64,000 nucleotides of DNA from Rhizobium sp. P38BS-XIX (lineage in GTDB: Bacteria > Pseudomonadota > Alphaproteobacteria > Rhizobiales > Rhizobiaceae): positions 164,428 to 228,427 of the forward strand of contig NZ_JABAIJ010000004.1 of the NCBI RefSeq assembly GCF_012641435.1. Reading direction: 5' to 3'. Position numbers and translations under genes: made by a program. This document shows positions 55,052 to 63,813 of the stretch, piece by piece. The notes under the pieces were generated by a model that did not search any database, was not told the origin of the DNA, and saw only the letters and a list, made by a program, of their open reading frames with translations. Every line of letters begins with the position of its first letter. The stretch's first letter is position 1.

Positions 55052-57475
55052 TTATGCGTCGCCATCCGTAACGACGACGGAGAAGTCCACGCCCTCCCAA
55101 CGGTCGTTGTCCGACCAGTAGAAGGTAAAGGTGATGACGGCTCCCTTTTGGAGGCGCTCCGTCGGGAGTTCGACCACATCGATATCGAATCCGTTCCGAC
55201 GTGTCTCTGTATCGGCTGCATTCTCCCAGCCATCAGCACTCCATCGCACGATCGCCTTCGCCATCACTTCGATTCTAAGGCGTTTGCCGACGGGCACCTG
55301 CGCTGTTTTGTTGTTGAAACGCCAGAGCGCGAACGGGGCCGTGATCTTGTTTTTCACATAGCGCTCGACGCCCTGTGGCGGCATGTCGAACACGGCATTG
55401 TCCCTTAGGGAACGCAGCAGCTTGATATGCTCGGCATGAGCCCAGACCAGTGGCATGGCGCTGCCGGAGGGTTCGCCGAAAACAAGACCTCGTTCGGGCA
55501 TGTCGGGTTTGTCCCAAACCTGTTCTGGCAGCAGGCCGCCCGGGCCGGCCGATCGTTCCAATGCGTCGAGCAAAGTGATCGCTTCCTTTTTCCGTCCAGC
55601 CGCAAGCTCGTAATGCGCGCGCTCGCCTGCAAGCAACGGCCAGGGGCGTCCGATACCGGTGCCATCGAATGCGCTGCCGTCCGCGTGCTCGCCATAACCG
55701 TCGCCCGTATAGCGATACCAAAGTGGACCTTGCGGCAGGTCGCATTTGAGCTGCGCATCGATGACGCGAACCGTGTCGACGATGCGGGGATCGTCGGCAG
55801 CCCGCAGCCCGAAACGAACCAGTGCCAAGGCATCCGGGCTGACGACGCGGGCCGTCGGCATCATCGATTCCGCAGGAGGCCGGTTCTTGATCGGCACGAA
55901 CCCATCGGCGGGCGAGGCGCCGTCGGCGATATCGGGCGGAGAGATACGGACGTAATAGCCCTTGACCCCGAGGTCGGCGGTGGCCGCGTCAGCGGCAACA
56001 TAGGTCCAGCGCTCGATCTGATCGTTCCAGGCATCTGCCGTCTGGCGCAGATAATCGGCGTTGTGATTTTGGCCGGCGATCTCGAGGATATCGGCGGCAG
56101 CGAGCAAGGCTGCGATCTCGACGGCAAGCGTAAAGGGAGAAAAGCCGCCATCTTCCTCCCAGCGGTCTTCGCCTGTGACCGGACCGTTGATCACGACGTA
56201 GCGCGCGGCGCGCTCCACCATGGGCACATAGGAGAGGAGGGCATCGCCGGTGAGAGCGCCTTCTCGGCGCAGTGCGTCGGCCAGCAGGATCGGAAAGGCG
56301 CATTCATCCATCTGAATGCCTGTCCAATAGGGTTCACCGTCGAGCCATGCGTTTTGCGGCCAATGCCCGTCCGCTTCCTGGATCGTGCGCAGATAGGCAA
56401 GGATGCGCAGCGCATCCTGCGGAGCGCCGGCTGCGAGGAAGCCGCCGGCCGTCTCGACAAGATCGCGTGGCCATACGAGATGATATCCGCCGAGATCTTC
56501 GTCACCCTTGGCAAATCCCCATGGAATGGACAGCGAGGCGACGGCGGGACCTTCGAAAGATAGTGGCCGGTGCGTTGCGAGAACGGCCGTGGATATGCGG
56601 TAACGGTTGAGTTCGGGAGGCGGCGCCCTGGGCTCGTCGAGCGCCAGCAGGGTGCTCTGCCATCTTCGCCAGTCGGCAACATAGGCGCGTTCGGCTTCCG
56701 AATAGCCGGCTTGGAGGCTGGCGAGCGCACTGTAACCCGCCTCCTCGGCGCGATTGCCGAAGCCAAGGGAGATCAGAACCGTATCGCTGCCGGAGGAAAG
56801 ATCGATTTCGCCGGTCAGCGCGACATTGCCATCGGTGGCGTGAGCGATGCGCGGATCGAGTTCACCGCCACTTTGCAGTTGGCGCCAACCGTCGGAAATG
56901 CCGACATAACCGGCCGAGCCGGCCTTCCAACCGCCGGTCACGGCAAGAGCCAACGAAACGCCGTTCGTCCCGCTTGCAAACAGCATCGGGGTGCCCTTGT
57001 AATCGCCGACCCAACCGGTGTTACCGCTGCCGGCATTGATCAGATGCGGCGCGGCCAGCACATAAAGGCGATAGTCATGAATGGATCCGTGCAGGGCTTC
57101 GAAGGATATTTTCTGCAGCAGGCTGTTGCGCACGGGATCGACGATGATGCGCTTGATGATGCGGTAGCGTCCGTCGAGTGCCGTATTGACGAGCCGGTAG
57201 GCGGGAACACCATCCTCTATCGTTGTGACAACGCTTTCGGTATCGCGCTTTTCCTCGGAAAAGTAGCCGTCCGGGCCGGTTACGATCAGGCCGATGTCTC
57301 GTGTACAGGCGCTATCGACGCGTGGGAAATAGACTTCGTTGAGAATACCGTGGCTCAGCGTGAACCATATGCGGCATGCCGGCGAGAGCGCGGTGCCAAC
57401 GCCGCTCTTGGCGCTGGATGTCCAACGAGGTGCGATACCCCTCGCGTTTGAGCCCGAAGTATCGTCCTGTGTCAT
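55052..57475 (-). CDS. Glucoamylase, GH15 family
   Basis: About 807 residues. N-terminal beta-sandwich (GIAPRWTSSAKSGVGTALSP, WFTLSHGILNEVYFPRVDSA) and a GH15 alpha/alpha barrel (GYHLVWPRDLVETAGGFLAA, DGHWPQNAWLDGEPYWTGIQ, MDECAFPILL, VWAHAEHIKLL). The catalytic Glu pair is probably in MDECAF and LPEQVWD. No signal peptide, so it should act on cytosolic alpha-glucans, for example glycogen or trehalose-related oligomers. ATG 57475 has GGAG seven to nine bases upstream; a start at 57559 is less supported. Confidence 0.93.
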   Translation of the reverse strand: MTQDDTSGSNARGIAPRWTSSAKSGVGTALSPACRIWFTLSHGILNEVYFPRVDSACTRDIGLIVTGPDGYFSEEKRDTESVVTTIEDGVPAYRLVNTALDGRYRIIKRIIVDPVRNSLLQKISFEALHGSIHDYRLYVLAAPHLINAGSGNTGWVGDYKGTPMLFASGTNGVSLALAVTGGWKAGSAGYVGISDGWRQLQSGGELDPRIAHATDGNVALTGEIDLSSGSDTVLISLGFGNRAEEAGYSALASLQAGYSEAERAYVADWRRWQSTLLALDEPRAPPPELNRYRISTAVLATHRPLSFEGPAVASLSIPWGFAKGDEDLGGYHLVWPRDLVETAGGFLAAGAPQDALRILAYLRTIQEADGHWPQNAWLDGEPYWTGIQMDECAFPILLADALRREGALTGDALLSYVPMVERAARYVVINGPVTGEDRWEEDGGFSPFTLAVEIAALLAAADILEIAGQNHNADYLRQTADAWNDQIERWTYVAADAATADLGVKGYYVRISPPDIADGASPADGFVPIKNRPPAESMMPTARVVSPDALALVRFGLRAADDPRIVDTVRVIDAQLKCDLPQGPLWYRYTGDGYGEHADGSAFDGTGIGRPWPLLAGERAHYELAAGRKKEAITLLDALERSAGPGGLLPEQVWDKPDMPERGLVFGEPSGSAMPLVWAHAEHIKLLRSLRDNAVFDMPPQGVERYVKNKITAPFALWRFNNKTAQVPVGKRLRIEVMAKAIVRWSADGWENAADTETRRNGFDIDVVELPTERLQKGAVITFTFYWSDNDRWEGVDFSVVVTDGDA

Positions 57476-57689
57476 GCGTCTATCTCCGTTATCGGTGCAA
57501 TCTGCTCCGACAAAGCGGCTTCGGCAAGTGCTGCCTGCGATGATGCCGATATAAGGCATCGAACAAGATCAACCGCATAGGGTGAGGATGCGCCTATTTG
57601 GCAGCCCATAGCCTTGCGTTGCAGGCGGCGGAAAAAAGCGCAGCCGTGCAGTCAAAATGTCGTGTCTCCGGCATCCTGATCTTCTCGCG

Positions 57690-57710
57690 AGCGACACATA
57701 GCATGTCGCT
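57690..57710. promoter_or_regulatory. Inverted repeat before the CoA-transferase
   Basis: AGCGACA, seven bases, TGTCGCT: perfect 7-base arms, 86 bases before the CoA-transferase ATG. Within a 320-base gap (57476-57795) that has no gene. Possible operator; regulator unknown. Confidence 0.35.
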
Positions 57711-57795
57711 GTTTGACTACAGCTATCACTGGATATGACGCGGCCATTGCAATCGATCCCGATTTGCTTTGAGATAGCATTGGGAGGAGGTCCCA

Positions 57796-59130
57796 ATGAG
57801 CACCATCCATGAGACGTTGTATCGCGAACGACTGCGATCCGCGCAGGACGCCGTCGCCCTGATCCCCTCGGGCGCCAAAGTCGCAATGCCGCTGGCCGCC
57901 GGCCAGCCCCCCGCCATTCTCGCTGCGTTTGCGGCAAGGGCAAGGGCGGCCGAAGTCAGCAATGTCCGGCTTCATTATCTGCTCTGTACGGGTGTGGCCG
58001 GCACCAGCGTTTTTGATTTCGACCTGCGAGACGTGATCATCCCCATGAGCTTCTTTCATGGTGGCGTGGAGCGGGCGCTCGACAAGAGACGATTGGCCGA
58101 GGCACTCCCCGCCGTCGATATCGTGCCTTGCCATTTCAGTCAGGTCTCGCGCGCACTGGTCGAGCATGTGGGTGTCGACACTTTGATCGCGACGGTCTCG
58201 CCAATGGACGCCGACGGCAATTTCAGCCTCGGTGCCAGTACCGATTACGCGCTCACAGTGTCGCGCAAACCCGGTATCCGGCTGATCCTGGAAGTTAATG
58301 CCAATATGCCTTACGTGCGCGGTGATTGCATGATCCCCGTGTCGAGTGTGACGGCACTCGTTGAAAACAACGTCGGCCTGCCGATCCTGCCGCCCGCGCC
58401 GCGCAACGAGGTGGACGATGCCATCGGCGCGATCGTCGCCGGCCTCGTGGAAGATGGCAATTGCCTGCAGATGGGCATCGGCGCGTTGCCCGACGCAGTA
58501 TGCTCCGGACTGTCCCATCATCGCAACCTTGGCATCCATACGGAGATGATGACGGTAGGCCTTGCCAATCTCGTCAAGGCAGGCGTGGTCGACAATAGCC
58601 GCAAGCAGACCCATGTCGGGCGGTCGATCTTCACTTTCGCGCTGGGCGATCAGTCGCTCTACGATTTTCTGCACGACAATCCTGAGGTGGAGGCCTATCC
58701 GGTCGACTATGTAAACAACCCTTTCACCATCTCCAGAAATGACAGGGTGGTGTCGGTCAACGCGACGCTGCAGATCGACCTGAACGGGGCGTGCAATTCC
58801 GAGTTCATGAATGGCAGGCAGTTCAGCGCATCCGGTGGCCAGGTTGATTTCGTGCGCGGTGCCTACGCCTCGCGAGGCGGCCGCTCGATTATCGCCTGTC
58901 ATTCCACCGCGGCAAAGGGCACTCTTTCGCGCATCGTTCCGGTGCTGACCGGACCGGTGACGACCTCCCGCAACGACACGCATCTTGTCGTCACCGAATA
59001 TGGATGGACGGATCTGAAGGGCAAATCGGTGGCCGAGCGGGCGAGGGCCCTGATTGCGCTCGCGCACCCGGATTTTCGCGAGGAACTGGATCGGGCCGCA
59101 CAGGGGGCAGGGCTTTATGCCCCGGCCTGA
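57796..59130 (+). CDS. Acetyl-CoA hydrolase/CoA-transferase family protein
   Basis: 444 residues of the Cat1/4-hydroxybutyrate CoA-transferase family. Marks are LIPSGAKVAMPLAAGQPPAI, ATVSPMDADGNFSLGASTDY, catalytic Glu in LGIHTEMMTVGLANL, and NSEFMNGRQFSASGGQVDFV with TEYGWTDLKGKS. It should move CoA between short-chain acids; the acid is not known. GGGAGGAGG precedes the ATG. A broken IS5-type element abuts its 3' end. Confidence 0.9.
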   Translation: MSTIHETLYRERLRSAQDAVALIPSGAKVAMPLAAGQPPAILAAFAARARAAEVSNVRLHYLLCTGVAGTSVFDFDLRDVIIPMSFFHGGVERALDKRRLAEALPAVDIVPCHFSQVSRALVEHVGVDTLIATVSPMDADGNFSLGASTDYALTVSRKPGIRLILEVNANMPYVRGDCMIPVSSVTALVENNVGLPILPPAPRNEVDDAIGAIVAGLVEDGNCLQMGIGALPDAVCSGLSHHRNLGIHTEMMTVGLANLVKAGVVDNSRKQTHVGRSIFTFALGDQSLYDFLHDNPEVEAYPVDYVNNPFTISRNDRVVSVNATLQIDLNGACNSEFMNGRQFSASGGQVDFVRGAYASRGGRSIIACHSTAAKGTLSRIVPVLTGPVTTSRNDTHLVVTEYGWTDLKGKSVAERARALIALAHPDFREELDRAAQGAGLYAPA

Positions 59131-59136
59131 AGCGTA

Positions 59137-59891
59137 GGCGGCATGGACAAATTTGAGCCAGTTTCTGGCGGTGGCAAGATGGACCATGCCGAGTAAGCTG
59201 TTGGCCAGCTGGTCGTAGCGGGTGGCGATGGCCCGGTTGATTTTCAGATGGCCGAACATGTGCTCTATGCGGTTGCGCTGCTTGTAGAGAGCCCGATCAT
59301 GCTTGATATTCACGCGGCGATTTGATCGACCCGGGATGACAGCTTTGATCTTTCGGTCGGCAAGGTCGGCTCGGACCGCATCTGCATTGTGGCCCTTGTC
59401 GGCAAGCAACGCGACCGGTGCGCGCTCGGGCAGATCAATCAGCTTTTCATAGGCCTTGCAGTCCTCCTCTTGGGCAACAAACAGTCAGTTGGAAGGCGCG
59501 GGGTCGTCCAAGGGCGTCAGCCAGACAGTGAAGCTTACTGGTGAATCCGCCCCGCGAGCGGCCAAGAGCGCGTCGATGAGTCCCCCTTTTCCGCGGCCGA
59601 CACATGGGCGCGAACGGTGGTGCTGTCGATGCTATATTGGCCGCTGTCCGCCATGGTTTCGGCCGGCGTCACCACCACGGTCTCCCAGACTTTGGCTTCG
59701 CTCCATCGCCGGAACCGATGATAGATAATGTTCCAACTCCCATGCTTGGGCGGAACGTCGCGCCACGGAGCCTCGCACCGGAGCCGCCAAAGGATGCCGT
59801 TAATGATCGCGCCATTCTGTCTCAGTGAGATCGCCCGCTCAAGCCCGTCTCCAAAAGGCAGCCTTGAATGAACACGATGAAACGGTGTCAA
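59137..59891 (-). pseudogene. Decayed IS5-family transposase
   Basis: Read leftward, the first part gives INGILWRLRCEAPWRDVPPK and SGQYSIDSTTVRAHVSAAEK, the N-terminal half of an IS5-family DDE transposase. The frame shifts at an AAAAGGGGG run near 59573-59582; the next part, ALGRSRGGFTSKLHCLADAL, is in another frame. A further shift near 59475-59490 precedes DCKAYEKLIDLPERAPVALL, ADKGHNADAVRADLADRKIK and NRIEHMFGHLKINRAIATRY. The first shift could be programmed, as in some IS5 groups; the second cannot be explained that way. No clear stop is left at the C-terminal end, which runs into the CoA-transferase 3' end, so the element seems truncated. Confidence 0.85.
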
Positions 59892-59926
59892 CGGCCGTCG
59901 TGCAAGGCTGGCAGAACGTGTCGACT

Positions 59927-60277
59927 TTACGATAGCAGGAAGCCTGAAATAAGTTGCTCGATCAGGCGTGCATCGTATTCATGGCCGAGAGATCGGTACT
60001 GCTCTCTATCCCCGCTGACCCACGCATCAGTCACTCGAATACCATTGGGCGAACCGTCGAGACGGACGCCATAAATACAGGCTCCTGTCCAGGAACGATG
60101 AAAATAGAGCCAACCATTCTCAAAAAATATGAACCATTTATCGTCCATATCCTGCGGGACGTACCCAAGCCTGATCCTCTCGCCGTCGGCATCCGAATAC
60201 AGCAGTGCAAGATCGATGCGATCTTGTTGCGCTGGGAGGGGGAGCGTTTTCCAAGAGGAGCGTGTGGCTGCTTGCAT
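59927..60277 (-). CDS. Hypothetical protein, 116 aa
   Basis: A small soluble protein with a conserved-looking core rich in Trp and aromatic residues: DDKWFIFFENGWLYFHRSWT, then ACIYGVRLDGSPNGIRVTDA. I recall similar bacterial proteins of unknown function but cannot name the family. TAGGTGAGG lies close before the ATG. It stands alone beside the transposase remnant, so it may have arrived by transfer. Overlapping plus-strand frames look like shadows. Confidence 0.65.
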   Translation of the reverse strand: MQAATRSSWKTLPLPAQQDRIDLALLYSDADGERIRLGYVPQDMDDKWFIFFENGWLYFHRSWTGACIYGVRLDGSPNGIRVTDAWVSGDREQYRSLGHEYDARLIEQLISGFLLS

Positions 60278-60428
60278 ACCTCACCTAACCCAGGCGACGG
60301 AAATCACACAACGATTTATTTGGACGCCGCTGCAATTTGTTCACGTCACCTGGAGAGGTTCCGGCACGAACCAATGGGATATCCCTTTTCAGGGCGCGCC
60401 GGAATGCAAAGCGTATCGCGCATCGACC

Positions 60429-61031
60429 TTAGGCGACGAGCTTTTCGCCCCTGAGGTGGCGCTCCAGAAACGGCAGGCTATCTTGGCCCCAATAGAGCTC
60501 GTCCTCGTAACGAAAGGTCGGGAAGCCAAAGACGCCCGCCGTCTGGGCGATGGTGTAATTGGAGGTCCACACGTCCTTCACATCCTGATGCCTGGCTCTT
60601 TCTTCCAGCGCTCTGCCGTCGAAACCGGCAGCGTTGGCAATTTCCCCACGCACGGCTTCATTGCCGATATCCTCCGCGCCGACCCAGAATGCTTCCTGCA
60701 ATGCCTTTGTCAGGGCAAACCAGTCGTGTCCCTCGAGTTGCGCGGCAAGCACGAGAAATGCAGCAGGCGTCGGATCAGAAAGCGAGGCCCGGTCTTCAAG
60801 GTTCAATGTTTTCCCACGGACTGCAGCCCAACGTTTCAGATCCTTGTACCAATAGGTGCGGCGTGCTTCCGGTCTGTTCTTTGAGGAGATGGCGCCATTT
60901 TCTGCGACCAGAGGGATGATGAACGGTCGGATCTCAGCGGAAAACCGTGTCGCCAGCGTGCCGAACGGCTCAAGGCCGATAAAAGCCCAGGGTGAACCGA
61001 TACCGAAAAAGAAGTCGATCGTCTTTGTCAT
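60429..61031 (-). CDS. 2-hydroxychromene-2-carboxylate isomerase family protein
   Basis: About 200 residues of the DsbA-like thioredoxin fold used by 2-hydroxychromene-2-carboxylate isomerases (kappa-class GST type). The start TIDFFFGIGSPWAFIGLEPF carries the active Ser instead of CxxC. Later marks are FWVGAEDIGNEAV and FGFPTFRYEDELYWGQDSLP. The substrate in this strain is not clear; no naphthalene genes are near. Start from the ATG at 61031. Confidence 0.9.
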   Translation of the reverse strand: MTKTIDFFFGIGSPWAFIGLEPFGTLATRFSAEIRPFIIPLVAENGAISSKNRPEARRTYWYKDLKRWAAVRGKTLNLEDRASLSDPTPAAFLVLAAQLEGHDWFALTKALQEAFWVGAEDIGNEAVRGEIANAAGFDGRALEERARHQDVKDVWTSNYTIAQTAGVFGFPTFRYEDELYWGQDSLPFLERHLRGEKLVA

Positions 61032-61478
61032 AGCTCATGTCCATTTCTGAAAGTGGTTATGGTCAGGAAGTTTCGGCAATGATGATGCCGTGTTCGCCGG
61101 AGGTTGCGACGTTCAATTTGTTTGAAACACGGTCGTTAGCAGAAAATCGTTCCTTTAGTACACTAATTTTATAGATAATATAAAAACAACAAACGCATTT
61201 CCTTCATGAAATCTGTTGCTTGCGTTTGGGCGGCGACGGATGCGATGGCTGGAGCTTTCGTGGATACAGTACTTTACCTCGCCTCACTTGCAGCTCGCCC
61301 GGTTCGTGTCACAAGCCGGCGTGTCTGGCCGATCCTCCAGCATCTCGTTGCGGCCATCATGGTGTTCGTCTCTCTCCTCCTACTCGTGCATGCCATTTGC
61401 GGCGCCTAGATCTTGCCGTCCTGATTATGTCGACGGCTCCCCCAGCGCGCTGTAGACGATAGCCATTCTCGGGTTCAG
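61032..61478. other. Intergenic region
   Basis: About 445 bases. AT-rich near 61150-61195, which may hold a promoter. A 67-codon frame (listed separately) is the only candidate gene. Confidence 0.4.
61206..61409 (+). CDS. Possible small membrane protein, 67 aa
   Basis: Open frame starting MKSVACVWAATDAMAGAFVD with a hydrophobic C-terminus (AAIMVFVSLLLLVHAI). It follows an AT-rich, promoter-like stretch, but there is no good ribosome site. Other frames across the same bases are also open. May be spurious. Confidence 0.25.
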   Translation: MKSVACVWAATDAMAGAFVDTVLYLASLAARPVRVTSRRVWPILQHLVAAIMVFVSLLLLVHAICGA

Positions 61479-62381
61479 CTATCGAAGCGGAATCCAGAGC
61501 GGAGATTTCCAAGCCTTCAGAGCATCGAGAAAAAGCTGGAGCTTAAGGGGAACGAAGCGTCGAGTCTGGTAGACGGCATGCACGAAAATCTCCGGCGAGG
61601 CCCATTCTGGCAGAAGGCGGACAAGCTCGCCGCGCTCGATCTGATCGTCGCAGTAGTTCGACGGGAAAAAGCCGATGCCGTGGCCCTTGTAGGTGAAGGC
61701 GCTGACGGATTGGAAGTCGCGACTGGAGATCGGTCCTGAAACCTGGATTTTCGCCGACTTCTGGCCATTGACCAGATGCCACTCGGCCTCGTTGTTGCGG
61801 CCGTTGAGCAAGATGCAGTCGTGTTCGCTCAGATCCTCGGGGTTTGCGGGCGGACGACGTCCCTCGAGATAGGAAGGCGTTGCCACGACATAGCGTACGC
61901 TTTTGCCGAGCCGCTGAGCAATGATCGATGAATCCTGCAGCTCTCCGAAGCGGATGGCGAGATCGATATTCTCGGCAATGAGATCGAGAAATACATTGGT
62001 GATGAACAGATCGATTTTTATGAGCGGATGGCTTTTCAGAAACGCGGATACGAAATCGTAGAACGGCTCCTGCCCGAGCACCACGGGAACAGTGATGCGC
62101 AGCAAGCCCTCAGGCTTTCGTTGCGCATTGACGAGGACCCGCTCGGCATCATCGAGCTGGCTGAGCGGTTCGCTGCACTGATTGAAGTAGGCGCGCCCCT
62201 GCGCGGTCAGGCTTAATTTGCGGGTGGTGCGCTGCAGGAGCGTGACGCCGAGCTGCTCCTCAAGCGCCGTGACCCGGCGGCTGACCGTCGAGACCGGCAT
62301 GCCCAGAGCGTGCGCGGCGCGGCTGAAGCTCTCGAACTGCGCCACCTTCACGAAAATCGCGATATCGTTCAAATCGGTCAT
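61479..62381 (-). CDS. LysR-family transcriptional regulator
   Basis: About 300 residues. HTH: MTDLNDIAIFVKVAQFESFS, RAAHALGMPVSTVSRRVTAL. Effector domain: GLLRITVPVVLGQEPFYDFV, NIDLAIRFGELQDSSIIAQR. It belongs to the CrgA/AaeR-like group that usually governs a divergent oxidoreductase, here the SDR at 62559. ATG 62381 is chosen by family alignment; longer starts are in frame. TGGAAA-N14-TTTCCA lies just beyond it. Confidence 0.9.
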   Translation of the reverse strand: MTDLNDIAIFVKVAQFESFSRAAHALGMPVSTVSRRVTALEEQLGVTLLQRTTRKLSLTAQGRAYFNQCSEPLSQLDDAERVLVNAQRKPEGLLRITVPVVLGQEPFYDFVSAFLKSHPLIKIDLFITNVFLDLIAENIDLAIRFGELQDSSIIAQRLGKSVRYVVATPSYLEGRRPPANPEDLSEHDCILLNGRNNEAEWHLVNGQKSAKIQVSGPISSRDFQSVSAFTYKGHGIGFFPSNYCDDQIERGELVRLLPEWASPEIFVHAVYQTRRFVPLKLQLFLDALKAWKSPLWIPLR

Positions 62382-62399
62382 GCCTAATTTTTGCATGAA

Positions 62400-62425
62400 T
62401 GGAAAATTGATTCCAGATATTTCCA
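62400..62425. promoter_or_regulatory. Inverted repeat TGGAAA-N14-TTTCCA
   Basis: A 6-base inverted repeat in the LysR/SDR divergent region, 19 bases before the LysR ATG. Possible LysR autoregulatory site. Short arms, so chance is possible. Confidence 0.35.
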
Positions 62426-62558
62426 TCTAATCGCCTAAAGGCCAAATGGGCATATTCCTTTCACGAGAGCAAGCAAACCACCTCATCCTCCCTCGATCAC
62501 GCCAGCTTGTCGGGCTGCAGCGCGGCGGTGAGGTCGCTTCGTGCAAAGGAGAATGACC

Positions 62559-63284
62559 ATGGAAACAACAAAGACGGTGCTCATCACAGGTGCATCGCAG
62601 GGCATCGGCGCAGGACTTGTGAATGCCTTCCTCGATCGCGGCTATAACGTCGTTGCGACATCTCGCCGGGTTAGCCAAGCCGCCGAGATCAAGGCGTCCG
62701 ACCGACTGGCGCGCGTCGATGGAGACATTGCCGATCCGGCCACGGCAAAGCGTGTCGTCGAAACGGCGCTCGGCCGGTTCGGCACGATCGACGCTCTGGT
62801 CAATAACGCCGGCATTTTCTTCACCAAGCCGTTCATCGACTATACTTTCGATGACTACAGGCAGCTTGCTTCGACCAATCTGGAAGGCTTCCTGCACCTG
62901 ACACAGCTGGTCGTTCGCCAGATGCTGATCCAGAACACCGGCGGCAGCATCGTCAGCATCACGACGCCGCTGGTTGATCATCCGATCGCCGGGATCAACG
63001 CGTCCGTCGCAATGGCAACCAAGGGCGGCATCGAGGCGCTTTCGAAGAACATCGCGCTGGAGTATGCGAAACAGGGCATCCGCGTGAACACCGTAGCGCC
63101 CGGCGTCGTCGACACGCCACTTCATAAGGACAATCCGCGTGATTTTCTCGACACGCTTTCGCCGATCCCCGGCGTGTCAAGCGTGAGCGAAATTACCGAT
63201 GCGGTGCTGTTTCTGACGGAGGCCCGGCGTGTCACAGGGGAGGTGCTGAACGTCGACGGCGGCGCGCATCTGGGCAAATGGTGA
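62559..63284 (+). CDS. SDR-family protein lacking the catalytic Tyr
   Basis: About 241 residues. Cofactor motif VLITGASQGIGAGLVNAFLD, DALVNNAGIFFTK, and C-terminal GEVLNVDGGAHLG are normal. At the active site, the family's YxxxK reads AMATK (Ala151, Lys155) in NASVAMATKGGIEALSKNIA. The usual Ser is also weak (VSITTPLVD). It may use another residue, bind rather than reduce, or have a different mechanism. ATG 62559 has AAGGAG seven bases before it; the ATG at 62553 is too close. The RidA gene overlaps its 3' end. Confidence 0.88.
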   Translation: METTKTVLITGASQGIGAGLVNAFLDRGYNVVATSRRVSQAAEIKASDRLARVDGDIADPATAKRVVETALGRFGTIDALVNNAGIFFTKPFIDYTFDDYRQLASTNLEGFLHLTQLVVRQMLIQNTGGSIVSITTPLVDHPIAGINASVAMATKGGIEALSKNIALEYAKQGIRVNTVAPGVVDTPLHKDNPRDFLDTLSPIPGVSSVSEITDAVLFLTEARRVTGEVLNVDGGAHLGKW

Positions 63285-63766
63285 GCGGCGGAAAGGCGCG
63301 CGCCACTGGCGCCGAACAGCGGCTCGAGAATCTCGGCATCAAGCTACCCCCTCCGCCGACGCCGTTTGGCGCTTATGTCGAGGGTGTAAGGATCGGCAAG
63401 TTGCTGTTTCTGAGCGGTATGCTTCCCGTCGTGGATCGCAAGCCGCAGTATCTTGGACGCGTCGGCGATAAACTGTCTGTCGAAGACGGATACAAGGCTG
63501 CCGAACTTGCTGCATTGAGCGCGCTGGCTTCTATCAAGGAGCAGCTTGGCTCGCTCGACAAAGTGGCAAGCATTGCCAAGATCGGCATTTATATCGCGAC
63601 CGAGGACAATTTCCGGGACCATCCAAGGGTTGCGGACGGCGCGTCGGAGCTTCTTCTCAAGGTGTTCGGTGCCGAAATGCTGTCGGGCCGGATCGTTCTC
63701 GGAGTGGCCAGCCTGCCGCTTGGCGTGCCGGTCGAGATCGAGATCCTCGTTGAGGTCGCCGATTGA
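63278..63766 (+). CDS. RidA/YjgF-family protein
   Basis: 162 residues of the RidA superfamily: LGIKLPPPPTPFGAYVEGVR, LFLSGMLPVVDRKP, AALSALASIKEQLGSLDKVA and GRIVLGVASLPLGVPVEIEI. RidA proteins speed hydrolysis of reactive enamine/imine intermediates; this longer group is often found with oxidoreductases, and it overlaps the SDR by seven bases here. The likely ligand Arg lies in GRIVLGVASLP. The substrate is unknown. Confidence 0.9.
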   Translation: MVSGGKARATGAEQRLENLGIKLPPPPTPFGAYVEGVRIGKLLFLSGMLPVVDRKPQYLGRVGDKLSVEDGYKAAELAALSALASIKEQLGSLDKVASIAKIGIYIATEDNFRDHPRVADGASELLLKVFGAEMLSGRIVLGVASLPLGVPVEIEILVEVAD

Positions 63767-63771
63767 AAGTC

Positions 63772-63806
63772 TTGCCCCGATTTGCCGATCAGGCGGGTCG
63801 GGGCAA
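63772..63806. terminator. Bidirectional terminator hairpin
   Basis: TTGCCCCGA, 17 bases, TCGGGGCAA: perfect 9-base arms between the convergent RidA gene and the gene at the right edge. No long T-run. Confidence 0.55.
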
Positions 63807-63813
63807 TCGCAAT

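Noticed and set aside
57652..59409. Long minus-strand frame joining the transposase C-terminus to the antisense of the CoA-transferase
   Set aside because: Only the first 90 or so codons (to 59137) are transposase; the rest is antisense to a real gene and stays open only because the transposase stop is missing.
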